64,000 nucleotides of DNA from contig CANLSF010000002.1 in the NCBI GenBank assembly GCA_947493695.1, forward strand, positions 434,001 to 498,000, given 5' to 3'. The stretch comes from an uncultured Kiloniellaceae bacterium (GTDB taxonomy: Bacteria; Pseudomonadota; Alphaproteobacteria; Kiloniellales; Kiloniellaceae). The notes under the pieces are model-generated. The model was not told the DNA's origin. It ran no database searches and was given only the letters and a program-made list of their open reading frames with translations. The translations under genes and the position numbers were made by a program. Below, piece after piece: positions 50,859-63,267 of this stretch (positions within the stretch are counted from its first letter, which is position 1; the number at the start of each line of letters is the position of its first letter).

Positions 50859-51805
50859 TGGCGACCAATCAGACTCCCGACACTCGCCTGATCGACCGTC
50901 TGCCCGCGGTTCGTGGTCGCTATACAGAGAACGCCCCCTTGAACGGCGTCACCTGGTTTCGCGTCGGCGGTACCGCTGAAGTGATGTTCCGACCGGCAGA
51001 TCGCGACGACCTTGTCGCTTTCCTGCGCGATAAACCCGAAGACGTACCCGTGACGGTTTTCGGCGTCGGCTCCAACCTGCTGGTGCGCGATGGTGGTATT
51101 TCGGGAGTGGTGCTACGGCTTGGGCGCGGATTCGCAGATATCACGACAGAAGGACAAGATGTGCTTTGCGGCGCCGCCGCGCTCGATCTGAATGTCGCAA
51201 CGGCAGCCAAGCTTGAAAGTATTGGCGGCGTCGAATTCCTGTGCGGTATTCCCGGAACCATTGGGGGCGCGCTGCGCATGAACGCCGGCGCCTACGGCCG
51301 CGAGATCAAGGATGTCCTGGTCTGGGCTGAAGCCGTTGATCAACAGGGTAACATTCACCGCCTACTGCCCGCAGACATGGGATTCGCTTACCGCAAATCT
51401 TCAGTTCCCGCGGATTGGATCTTCCTGGGCGCGCGCTTGAACGGGCGCACCGATGATCCCACGGCGATCGCAACACGTATGAGCGAGATCCAGGCCTCCC
51501 GCTCTGAAAGTCAGCCGATTAGAAACCGCACCGGTGGCAGCACTTTCAAGAACCCTCCGGGGGAAAAGGCCTGGCAACTGATCGATCAAGCCGGATGCCG
51601 CGGATTGAAGCAGGGCGGCGCCATGGTGTCTGAGTTGCATTGCAATTTCCTGATCAACACAGGTTCAGCAACGGCTGACGACATCGAAACTCTGGGTGAA
51701 AAGGTTCGGGCCAAGGTTCTGGAAACCAGCGGCATTACCCTGGAATGGGAAATCCGCCGGATCGGTGTCCCACTGCAGGCAGGCGTGACAGGAGGGACAG
51801 CATGA
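50855..51805 (+). CDS. murB: UDP-N-acetylenolpyruvoylglucosamine reductase
   Basis: The 316-residue protein has the FAD-binding [23 protein letters not shown] and [18 protein letters not shown] motifs, and the catalytic Ser in TGGSTFKNP. It reduces UDP-GlcNAc-enolpyruvate to UDP-MurNAc with NADPH. The shorter length fits the type without the extra loop of E. coli MurB. ATG ATG at 50855/50858 leaves the start ambiguous by one residue. It overlaps murC and ddl by four bases. Confidence 0.96.
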   Translation: MMATNQTPDTRLIDRLPAVRGRYTENAPLNGVTWFRVGGTAEVMFRPADRDDLVAFLRDKPEDVPVTVFGVGSNLLVRDGGISGVVLRLGRGFADITTEGQDVLCGAAALDLNVATAAKLESIGGVEFLCGIPGTIGGALRMNAGAYGREIKDVLVWAEAVDQQGNIHRLLPADMGFAYRKSSVPADWIFLGARLNGRTDDPTAIATRMSEIQASRSESQPIRNRTGGSTFKNPPGEKAWQLIDQAGCRGLKQGGAMVSELHCNFLINTGSATADDIETLGEKVRAKVLETSGITLEWEIRRIGVPLQAGVTGGTA

Positions 51806-52737
51806 CCAAGAAGGTCATCGTGCTTTTGGGTGGGTTCTCAGCAGAACGCGATGTTTCGCTCGACAGCGGGCGCGCCTGTGCCGACGCGCTGCGCGAAGCA
51901 GGATACGAGGTCGAGGAAGTCGACGTGACCCGCGACATGACTGCTTTGATCGCAGCGCTTGACCCAAAGCCGGACGTCGTTTTCAACGCTCTTCACGGTC
52001 GCTGGGGCGAGGACGGCTGCATTCAGGGCCTGATGGATATGCTCGGCCTGCGCTACACCCACTCCGGTGTGCTGGCCTCAGCCCTCGCCATGAACAAAGA
52101 TCGTACCAAGACCCTGGCCGCTGCCGCAGGTATCACCGTGCCGCACGGTGTGGTGGTGCCACTTAAACGGCTCGCGGGTGAGGATGTGCTGCCCCGCCCC
52201 TACGTAGCGAAGCCGCTCGACGAAGGCTCCAGCATCGGTGTGCAGATTGTCGATACCGGGGACAATGGCCCGGTGTTGCCTGAAAACCCCGGCAGCGCCG
52301 ACGACCAGTGGTTGGTGGAAGAATACATTGCGGGCCGGGAACTCACTGTCAGCGTCATGGACGGCAAGGCCGTTGCTGTGACCGAGCTGCGCCCGAAGGT
52401 CGGCTTCTACACCTACGAAGCCAAATACACAGAAGGCAAGACAGAGCACATCGTTCCAGCTCAAATTCCAGCGGAAATCACTGAAGAAGCGATGAACGCC
52501 GCCGCAAAGGTTCACGAGATCCTGGGATGTAAAGGCGTTACCCGCTCCGACTTCCGTTACGACGATACGAAAGAGGATCCGGGCAAGCTCTACTTCCTCG
52601 AAATCAATACCCAACCGGGCATGGTCGCCCTCAGCCTTGTGCCTGAGCAAGCTGCTTACAAAGGCATGTCCTTTCCCGAGTTATGCGCCTGGATTGTGGA
52701 GTCTGCGTTTAACGAGACCGACGGAGAATCCGTATGA
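51802..52737 (+). CDS. ddl: D-alanine--D-alanine ligase
   Basis: The 311-residue protein has an ATP-grasp fold: LLGGFSAERDVS near the start, HGRWGEDGCIQGLMD, PYVAKPLDEGSSIGV, YIAGRELTVSV and LEINTQPGM. It makes the D-Ala-D-Ala used by MurF. The ATG at 51802 overlaps the murB stop (ATGA) and fits the family start; an in-frame upstream ATG lies within murB. The stop overlaps ftsQ. Confidence 0.96.
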   Translation: MTKKVIVLLGGFSAERDVSLDSGRACADALREAGYEVEEVDVTRDMTALIAALDPKPDVVFNALHGRWGEDGCIQGLMDMLGLRYTHSGVLASALAMNKDRTKTLAAAAGITVPHGVVVPLKRLAGEDVLPRPYVAKPLDEGSSIGVQIVDTGDNGPVLPENPGSADDQWLVEEYIAGRELTVSVMDGKAVAVTELRPKVGFYTYEAKYTEGKTEHIVPAQIPAEITEEAMNAAAKVHEILGCKGVTRSDFRYDDTKEDPGKLYFLEINTQPGMVALSLVPEQAAYKGMSFPELCAWIVESAFNETDGESV

Positions 52738-53603
52738 GCGCCAAGGCAAAAACGCAGTCCCGCAAGAAGACCAAGCAGAGTCGTCGCCCCGCTCGGCGTC
52801 CGCAGCCCAAGCTGCTGACCTGGCGGCGCGCGCGCATCGGCGGAATGCTGTTTGCGGCCACCGCTGTCATTGGCGGCATCTCCTGGCTGTCGATTGATGG
52901 CTGGTTCAATCGTCAGGCCGATGCCACGGTACGCGGCTTTTATGCGTTAAGCGTCGATGCAGGCCTGGGTGTCGATGACGTTCTTGTCGAAGGACGTAAC
53001 CGCACAGAGGCCAAGGAGATCCTTGCAACGCTCGGCGTACAGCGCGGCTTCCCGATCCTGGCGTTCGATCCGAAAGCAGCAAAAGTCGAGCTGGAAGCGT
53101 TGCCCTGGGTCAAGTCCGCCGCGGTTGAACGACGCTTTCCGCGCGATGTCTATGTACGGATTGTCGAGCGTCAGCCTCTGGCGCTCTGGCAGCACAACGG
53201 CAGCACTGCTGTGATCGACCAGAGCGGAGACCTGATCCCCAACGTGCATCCGGAAGGCTTCAACGGCTTGCCTTTGGTGGTGGGTGCCGATGCGCCAGAA
53301 CATACCGCTGCGCTTCTGGAAGTGGTCGGCAGCGAACCCCGGCTCCGTGAATTGGTCACGGCCGCGGTGCGCGTGAGCGGACGCCGCTGGAATTTGAAGC
53401 TTCAAGGCGGGATCGATGTGCAGTTGCCGGAAACCGACGCAGCAGGCGCCTGGGCGCAACTGGCCCGGATCGAGCGGGAACAGGGCGTGCTTGAGCGCGA
53501 CGTGATCGTTATCGATCTCCGCCTGCCTGATCGGCTGGTCGTTCGGACGAATACAAAGACAAAACCTAAATCGAAGCGCGCCGGTAAGGGAGAAGAAACC
53601 TGA
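52734..53603 (+). CDS. ftsQ: Cell division protein FtsQ
   Basis: The 289-residue protein has a very basic cytoplasmic N-terminus (about 1-36), a membrane span at about 40-58, a POTRA domain (about 80-150, with VQRGFPILAFDP and LPWVKSAAVERRFP) and an FtsQ C-terminal domain. It scaffolds the divisome through FtsB/FtsL. It overlaps ddl by four bases and ends 61 bases before ftsA. Confidence 0.94.
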   Translation: MSAKAKTQSRKKTKQSRRPARRPQPKLLTWRRARIGGMLFAATAVIGGISWLSIDGWFNRQADATVRGFYALSVDAGLGVDDVLVEGRNRTEAKEILATLGVQRGFPILAFDPKAAKVELEALPWVKSAAVERRFPRDVYVRIVERQPLALWQHNGSTAVIDQSGDLIPNVHPEGFNGLPLVVGADAPEHTAALLEVVGSEPRLRELVTAAVRVSGRRWNLKLQGGIDVQLPETDAAGAWAQLARIEREQGVLERDVIVIDLRLPDRLVVRTNTKTKPKSKRAGKGEET

Positions 53604-53664
53604 TGACCGGACGAACAGCATGTTCCTGCGCGGGACCCAACTCTCTGCACGTGATTGATAAACG

Positions 53665-54936
53665 ATGAACAAGCGCATGGATAAAATTCACAACGGTCTG
53701 GTTGCCGCGCTGGACGTGGGCAGCAGCAAGGTCTGCTGTTTCATCGCCAAAGTCGAAGCAAACCAGCAACCGCGCATCGTCGGTATCGGTCAGCAGGAAA
53801 GCCGCGGCATCAAGGCCGGTGCGGTGGTGGATATGGAGGAGCTCGAAACCTCCATCCTGAATGCCGTGCATGCCGCCGAGCAGATGGCCGGAGAAACCAT
53901 CGACCGGGTTGTCGTCAACCTCTCCGGTGGGTATCCGGCCTCCAGTTCTGTTGGTGTCGAGGTGTCTATCAACGGCCATGAGGTCGGGGACGCCGATCTC
54001 CGCCGGGCGCTGGAGTATGGTCAGGAACTGCAAACCACCAATGGCCACTCGGAGCCTGGCCGCCAGCTGATCCATTCCATCCCGACGGCCTACAGCATCG
54101 ACGGCAGCCGGGGCATCCGCGATCCGCGGGGCATGCACGGCGAGCAGTTGGGCGTTCACATGCATATCATCACGGCTGCCGCAGGCGCCGTGCGCAATCT
54201 GGCCACCTGCATTCGCCGCTGTCATCTGGACATCGCCGGCTTCGTTGTTTCACCCTATGCGGCAGGCCTCTCCGCGCTGGTTGAAGACGAGATGAACCTT
54301 GGTGTCACCGTCATTGATCTGGGCGGCGGGACCACAACCATTGCCGTCTTCTTCGAAGGCAACGTGATCTACACGGACGTCGCGCCGATCGGCGGCATGC
54401 ACGTCACCAACGACATTGCCCGCGGGCTTTCGACCCCGCTGGTTCATGCCGAGCGCATGAAGACACTTTACGGGCACGCGCTTGCCGCGGCAGCAGACGA
54501 CCGCGAGATCATCGACGTTCCGCAGGTCGGCGAAGACGAGCAAAACGCAACACAACAGGTGCCGCGGTCTTTGCTGGTCGGCATCATCCAGCCCCGGCTT
54601 GAAGAGACCTTCGAACTGGTGCGCTCCCGCCTCGAAGCCAGCGGCTTCGATAAGATTGCGGGACGTCGCGTGGTTCTGACCGGCGGCGGCAGCCAACTCT
54701 CCGGTATCGGCGATCTGGCCGGACTGATCCTTGACAAGCAGGTCCGCATCGGACGGCCGCTGCGCGTCTCAGGCCTGGCGGAAGCCACGGCTGGCGCGGC
54801 CTATGCGACCTGTGCGGGCTTACTACTCTATGCCATTGCGTCGGACATCGCGGTTCCCCGCGATATTCCGCAGCAAGTGAAAGAACCGGGAAACCTTGTT
54901 GGCCGGGTAGGTCACTGGTTTCGCGAACATTTTTGA
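53665..54936 (+). CDS. ftsA: FtsA, actin-like divisome ATPase
   Basis: The 423-residue protein has the actin-family phosphate loops AALDVGSSKVCCFI near 14 and VIDLGGGTTTIAVF near 215, plus LTGGGSQLSGI near 340. Its C-terminal segment (VGRVGHWFREHF) is the amphipathic helix that binds membrane. FtsA anchors FtsZ. Two in-frame ATG codons (53665, 53677) leave the start ambiguous. The 118-base gap to ftsZ may hold a further promoter. Confidence 0.96.
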   Translation: MNKRMDKIHNGLVAALDVGSSKVCCFIAKVEANQQPRIVGIGQQESRGIKAGAVVDMEELETSILNAVHAAEQMAGETIDRVVVNLSGGYPASSSVGVEVSINGHEVGDADLRRALEYGQELQTTNGHSEPGRQLIHSIPTAYSIDGSRGIRDPRGMHGEQLGVHMHIITAAAGAVRNLATCIRRCHLDIAGFVVSPYAAGLSALVEDEMNLGVTVIDLGGGTTTIAVFFEGNVIYTDVAPIGGMHVTNDIARGLSTPLVHAERMKTLYGHALAAAADDREIIDVPQVGEDEQNATQQVPRSLLVGIIQPRLEETFELVRSRLEASGFDKIAGRRVVLTGGGSQLSGIGDLAGLILDKQVRIGRPLRVSGLAEATAGAAYATCAGLLLYAIASDIAVPRDIPQQVKEPGNLVGRVGHWFREHF

Positions 54937-55054
54937 CGAAGACGAAGTGGTATCAACGGCTGTTCCGGCCGTATCGGAACGACGAGCGACTGCCAGAGCG
55001 GCAAAAGTAAATACGAGCAGACTCTAACAATTGCGTGGGTAAGTGGAGGCGAGA

Positions 55055-56824
55055 ATGACGCTGAATTTGAATGTACCGACCTTGAAATCCGACCTTTCCC
55101 CCCGCATCACCGTTATCGGTGTCGGGGGAGCCGGCGGCAATGCCGTCAACAACATGATCCAATCCAATCTTGAGGGTGTAGAGTTCCTAATTGCGAACAC
55201 CGACGCTCAGGCGATCAATGGATCCAACTGTGACCGCTGCATCCAGCTGGGTAGAAACATCACCCAGGGTCTGGGTGCAGGATCGCGCCCGGACATCGGG
55301 CGGGCCGCAGCCGAGGAAGCCATGGACGAAATCCTCGGTCACCTCGAAGGCTCGAATATGGTCTTCATCACCGCAGGCATGGGCGGCGGCACCGGAACGG
55401 GTGCAGCACCGGTGATCGCGCGGGCAGCACGTGAATCCGGCATTTTGACGGTTGGCGTCGTGACCAAGCCATTCCACTTCGAGGGTGTGCACCGTATGCG
55501 CCTCGCGGAAGCTGGGATCGCCGACATGACCCAGTATGTCGACACTCTGATCATTATTCCTAACCAGAACCTCTTCCGGATCGCCAACGAGAAGACGACT
55601 TTCGCAGACGCCTTCAAGATGGCCGATGACGTTCTTAAATCAGGCGTCAGCGGTGTGACCGATCTGATGGTTATGCCTGGTCTGATCAATCTGGACTTTG
55701 CCGACATCCGTGCGGTCATGACCGAAATGGGCAAGGCCATGATGGGCACAGGTGAAGCCGAAGGTGAGACCCGGGCGATCGACGCAGCGGAAGCGGCAAT
55801 CTCCAATCCTTTGCTGGACGAAGTTTCCATGAAGGGTGCCCGCGGTGTTCTGATCAACATCACCGGTGGTCCAGACCTCACCCTGTTCGAGGTCGACGAA
55901 GCCGCCAACCGGATCCGCGACGAAGTCGATCCCGATGCCAACATCATCTTTGGTTCGACCTTCGAGCCGACCCTCGACGGAAAAATGCGAGTTTCTGTTG
56001 TGGCCACGGGCATCGATATCGACGAGGCGACGGCACCACGCCCCGCTCCGATCAGTCTGGTTTCAACCCGTCCGGAGCCTGCCAGCATACCCGCGCCGAC
56101 ACCCGCACCTGCAGCAGCCGTCTCGATGTCGGCGGCTCCAGTAGCAGCTATGCCAGCGGTTTCAAGCGCACCCTACGCCTCGGCAGCAGCAACGGCGCAG
56201 GTAGCAGAGTATGAGCCCGAGATGGAGAGCCAGCTCTTCGACGAACCGGAGCAAGCCTCTGCGGATCCTTTCGAAATGCCACAGCCGATTGAGCAGGAGA
56301 GCATTGCTCAACCAGTGACCGATAGCTTCATCGCCCCTGCCCCCGTGACTGTAGAAGACGTTCCGGCTCCGCACGTGGAGTCACCAGTCTCTGCAAGACC
56401 TGAGCCGCAGGCGCCGGTCAGTCAGCCACTGGAGCCGCGTGTGGAAAAAGGCGAGGAGCAAGAGGTTCAGTCTGAGCCAAAGCGTCCACGTGGGCTTTTT
56501 GCCAAAATGACGGGTGCTGCAAGGGCCTTGAATGCAGGTAAGCCTCTCGCGCCGACCAGTCAGAACGTTTCCCCTGTAGCGCGTCCTGCAACTCATGAAG
56601 CACCGATCGCCGCGGCACCGCAAGCCGCGCCGATGCCACCGATGCCTCAACCACAACCAAGCCTGCAGCAAACGCATGTTGCAGCGCCGACCGCGCCAGT
56701 TGCTGCGCAGCCGGACCAGCAACCACGGCTTTCCGGTCTTGATCCTTCGGAACGGATTGGTACCAGACAGACCGACGAAGACCTGCTCGACATTCCCGCA
56801 TTCCTGCGGCGTCAGGCAAACTAA
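55055..56824 (+). CDS. ftsZ: FtsZ, tubulin-like division GTPase
   Basis: The 589-residue protein has the GTPase domain (about 10-330) with [13 protein letters not shown] and the tubulin signature [10 protein letters not shown] near 108. A long disordered linker rich in Pro, Ala, Glu and Gln follows (about 335-560). The C-terminal peptide [14 protein letters not shown] recruits FtsA and other partners. The extended linker is typical of many alphaproteobacteria. ATG 55055 has GGAGG 7 bases upstream. A terminator follows at 56947-56995. Confidence 0.97.
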   Translation: MTLNLNVPTLKSDLSPRITVIGVGGAGGNAVNNMIQSNLEGVEFLIANTDAQAINGSNCDRCIQLGRNITQGLGAGSRPDIGRAAAEEAMDEILGHLEGSNMVFITAGMGGGTGTGAAPVIARAARESGILTVGVVTKPFHFEGVHRMRLAEAGIADMTQYVDTLIIIPNQNLFRIANEKTTFADAFKMADDVLKSGVSGVTDLMVMPGLINLDFADIRAVMTEMGKAMMGTGEAEGETRAIDAAEAAISNPLLDEVSMKGARGVLINITGGPDLTLFEVDEAANRIRDEVDPDANIIFGSTFEPTLDGKMRVSVVATGIDIDEATAPRPAPISLVSTRPEPASIPAPTPAPAAAVSMSAAPVAAMPAVSSAPYASAAATAQVAEYEPEMESQLFDEPEQASADPFEMPQPIEQESIAQPVTDSFIAPAPVTVEDVPAPHVESPVSARPEPQAPVSQPLEPRVEKGEEQEVQSEPKRPRGLFAKMTGAARALNAGKPLAPTSQNVSPVARPATHEAPIAAAPQAAPMPPMPQPQPSLQQTHVAAPTAPVAAQPDQQPRLSGLDPSERIGTRQTDEDLLDIPAFLRRQAN

Positions 56825-56912
56825 GGGATCACGCGTGTTTGCCGCCGTGTCGCTCCGGCGGCAAGGGCGCTGGTCGGGGTATTAGAGTTATTGCAAAATT
56901 TCTGCTAATACA

Positions 56913-56937
56913 TTGATCTAAATTCATTTTAGATCAA
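56913..56937. repeat. Perfect inverted repeat downstream of ftsZ
   Basis: TTGATCTAAA (56913-56922) and TTTAGATCAA (56928-56937) are perfect 10-base arms around a 5-base spacer. The AT-rich dyad has no following T run, which fits a protein-binding site better than a terminator. It lies 89 bases after the ftsZ stop and just before the terminator. Confidence 0.6.
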
Positions 56938-56946
56938 CCCACGCAA

Positions 56947-56995
56947 AAATCACCACCGGGGGGCGCTGCTTGCTCTTCGGTGGTGATTTGTTTTT
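56947..56995 (+). terminator. Intrinsic terminator of the dcw cluster after ftsZ
   Basis: AAATCACCACCG (56947-56958) pairs with CGGTGGTGATTT (56978-56989), a 12-bp stem with a loop of 19 nt, followed by GTTTTT. This separates lpxC from the dcw transcript. Confidence 0.85.
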
Positions 56996-57190
56996 GGGAA
57001 TAGCTTGCGGTTCAAAGACATCCGTAAACCGCTAGAATGACCCGGTGTTGGCAGGAAATAACCCGAAGCAGGATTTACTCTATGACTCAGAACAACCCTG
57101 ACTGAATATGGGAACTCTGCGCTCTCGCGCGCCCGTGGTCGAGAATCAATCCAGCCTCGTCATTATTGTGCAATGCAGAGCTACAGGCAG

Positions 57191-57238
57191 GTTACAAACC
57201 GTAACATATTGCAACAAAGAGTGATTTGAGTTGTTGCA
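57191..57238. repeat. Cluster of inverted repeats in the lpxC upstream region
   Basis: GTTAC-AAACC-GTAAC (57191-57205) is followed by TGCAACAA (57210-57217) and TTGTTGCA (57231-57238) with a 13-base spacer. Both are perfect dyads within 50 bases, about 180 bases before the lpxC start. They may be operators or parts of a structured leader. Confidence 0.5.
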
Positions 57239-57418
57239 TAGCTCCACATATTGTGACGTTAAGCAATATTGTTAAGTAAGGTCGTCGTTCCGGGGGGAAT
57301 ACTGAAATACGGCATAAGTTAAACGAGCGATACGATACTGATCGTGGAGCCCGATAAGGTCAGTTTGAACATTTGTTTGCCATAGGCAAGCGCAGGAAGC
57401 GGATAGTTAGTGAAGATC

Positions 57419-58381
57419 ATGACAGATCACAACAGGAACCCAGGCGAGTTTATTTGCCAAAAGACCCTGAAGAACTCCATCAATTGTTCAGGAGTTGGCC
57501 TCCATTCCGGGGCTAAGATCAACATGACTTTGCTGCCGGCACCGGCAGATACCGGCGTCGTGTTCCGTCGCGTCGATATCAATAACGACCGGAACGAGGT
57601 AAAGGCCACCTGGGAAAATGCGATCGAGACTCCCCTTTGCACCACTCTGGTCGGCAAAGACGGTCTGAAGATTGCGACAATCGAACATCTTATGTCCGCT
57701 TTGGCAGGCTATGAGATCGATAATGTTTTTATCGAACTGGACGGTGCCGAAGTGCCCGTGATGGACGGTAGCGCCGCGCCTTTCGTGTTTCTGATCGAGT
57801 GCGCGGGAATGGTTGAACTGGATACACCGCGCCGCGCCCTGCGCATCCTTGAGCATGTAGAGACGGCTGAAAGCCATCGCTCCGCATCCATGGCGCCAGG
57901 GAAAGGCTTCTCCATCAACTTCGAGATCGATTTCGACAGCCGGGCTGTAGGACGGCAGGAATGGTTCGTTGAAATGTCGCAGACCGCCTTTAAACGGGAA
58001 GTGTCGCGCGCACGGACTTTTGGCTTCCTGCAAGAGTTCGACAAGCTGCTCGAACTCGGCCTTGCCCGTGGCGGCTCTCTGGATAACGCAGTTGTTATCT
58101 CCGGCGACACCGTGATGAACGAAGGCGGCCTGCGGTACGATGACGAGTTTGTCCGTCACAAGGTTCTGGATTCGATCGGAGATCTCTACCTGATCGGTGG
58201 TCCGATTATCGGCCATTTCCATGGCGTCCGCGCCGGTCACGCCCTCACACTGCGGCTGATAAAAGCCCTGTTTTCCAAGGAAACCGCTTGGGAATGGGTC
58301 GATATGACCTATGGCGACCTGATGGTGCCACCACTCGCCGCCCCCGCCAGACTTCAGCCCGCTGTAGCGGCTCAAGCCTGA
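57419..58381 (+). CDS. lpxC: UDP-3-O-acyl-N-acetylglucosamine deacetylase
   Basis: The 320-residue protein has the LpxC zinc site: His in TIEHLMSAL near 79, and His and Asp in HKVLDSIGD near 235, with the catalytic His in FHGVRAGHAL. It performs the committed step of lipid A synthesis, so the organism makes lipopolysaccharide. The start is GTG 57410 or ATG 57419; I chose the ATG. It is separated from ftsZ by a terminator and a long leader. Confidence 0.96.
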   Translation: MTDHNRNPGEFICQKTLKNSINCSGVGLHSGAKINMTLLPAPADTGVVFRRVDINNDRNEVKATWENAIETPLCTTLVGKDGLKIATIEHLMSALAGYEIDNVFIELDGAEVPVMDGSAAPFVFLIECAGMVELDTPRRALRILEHVETAESHRSASMAPGKGFSINFEIDFDSRAVGRQEWFVEMSQTAFKREVSRARTFGFLQEFDKLLELGLARGGSLDNAVVISGDTVMNEGGLRYDDEFVRHKVLDSIGDLYLIGGPIIGHFHGVRAGHALTLRLIKALFSKETAWEWVDMTYGDLMVPPLAAPARLQPAVAAQA

Positions 58382-58552
58382 GCAACCCCAGCGTTCCCGC
58401 ACGTCGCCCGGGACTTCAGCGTATCCCTTCTATCCACAGTAACTCTTGAAAAGGCGTCAGCGCCGCTTGAGGGCTTGGTTTGTTAGCCGTATAGTCGCGA
58501 CTGAGGCACCTCCGCTGGTCGCCTGACTATCCTAACAAGAGCCTTGGGACGC

Positions 58553-59425
58553 ATGAAACAGCCGATTTTTGAACTATCTGCCGCCAGACCTGTTCCGAAC
58601 AGAGCGCACCCTCTTCGCAGGATGACGATCCGTGTGGTCGCCGCGCTGGGTATTCTGGGCCTCGCAGCAGGCTGTAGCTCTGACGATGAGGCGCCTTATA
58701 TCGAGCAGCCCGTGGAGCAGCTCTATAATGGCGCGACCGATGAACTCCTGCAGTCAAACTTCGAAGAGGCCGCCCGGCTCTATGACGAAGTCGAGCGCCA
58801 GCACCCATACTCGGTCTGGGCCTCCAAAGCCCAGCTGATGGCGGCCTATGCCTTCTATCAGGACAACAAGTACGACGATGCGATCAACACGCTGGATCGT
58901 TTCATCCAGTTGCATCCGGGCAACAAGGACATCGCTTACGCCTATTACCTCAAGGCGATCAGCTACTATGAGCAGATTTCCGACGTCGCCAGGGATCAGA
59001 AAACCACCCGTCAGGCGCTGGAATCCCTCGACGAAGTCATACGTCGGTTCCCGGAAACCCAGTATGCCCGGGACGCCGAGCTCAAAATTGATCTTGCCCG
59101 TGACCATCTGGCGGGTAAGCACATGGAGATCGGCCGCTATTACCTGAATCGGGGCGAGTACCTGGCCGCCATCAATCGATTCCGGACGGTGGTTGAGGAT
59201 TATCAAACCACAACCCATGTCCCCGAGGCCCTGCACCGTCTGGTCGAGAGCTACATGTCGATCGGCGTCATGACAGAGGCCAAGGCTACCGCTTCGGTGC
59301 TCGGCTACAACTTCCCAGGCAGTGACTGGTATATTGACAGCTACGCTCTGTTGACCGGCGAAGATCTGAGGCCCGAAGAAGACCAGGACTCCTGGATTTC
59401 CAAGGTTTGGAATTCCGTCATTTAG
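58553..59425 (+). CDS. bamD: BamD, outer-membrane assembly lipoprotein
   Basis: The 290-residue protein has a lipobox LAAGC, giving a lipid-modified Cys at about 41, and five TPR-like helical repeats (for example YDEVERQHPYSVWASKAQLMAA). BamD is the essential lipoprotein of the BAM complex that inserts outer-membrane beta barrels. The start is uncertain: ATG 58553 gives a long n-region before the hydrophobic segment, whereas ATG 58622 (MTIRVVAALG) would give a normal-length lipoprotein signal but lacks a well-placed ribosome site. Confidence 0.93.
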   Translation: MKQPIFELSAARPVPNRAHPLRRMTIRVVAALGILGLAAGCSSDDEAPYIEQPVEQLYNGATDELLQSNFEEAARLYDEVERQHPYSVWASKAQLMAAYAFYQDNKYDDAINTLDRFIQLHPGNKDIAYAYYLKAISYYEQISDVARDQKTTRQALESLDEVIRRFPETQYARDAELKIDLARDHLAGKHMEIGRYYLNRGEYLAAINRFRTVVEDYQTTTHVPEALHRLVESYMSIGVMTEAKATASVLGYNFPGSDWYIDSYALLTGEDLRPEEDQDSWISKVWNSVI

Positions 59426-59449
59426 AAGATGTGCTAAGGATCCGGCCAG

Positions 59450-63267
<3,818 letters not shown>

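Larger units (their letters stand above)
56825..57418 (+). promoter_or_regulatory. Long ftsZ-lpxC intergenic region
   Basis: The 594-base region carries the ftsZ terminator (56947-56995), an inverted repeat at 56913-56937, and a further cluster of short inverted repeats at 57191-57238. No protein gene is supported. It must contain the lpxC promoter and a long leader, or a small RNA. Confidence 0.55.
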
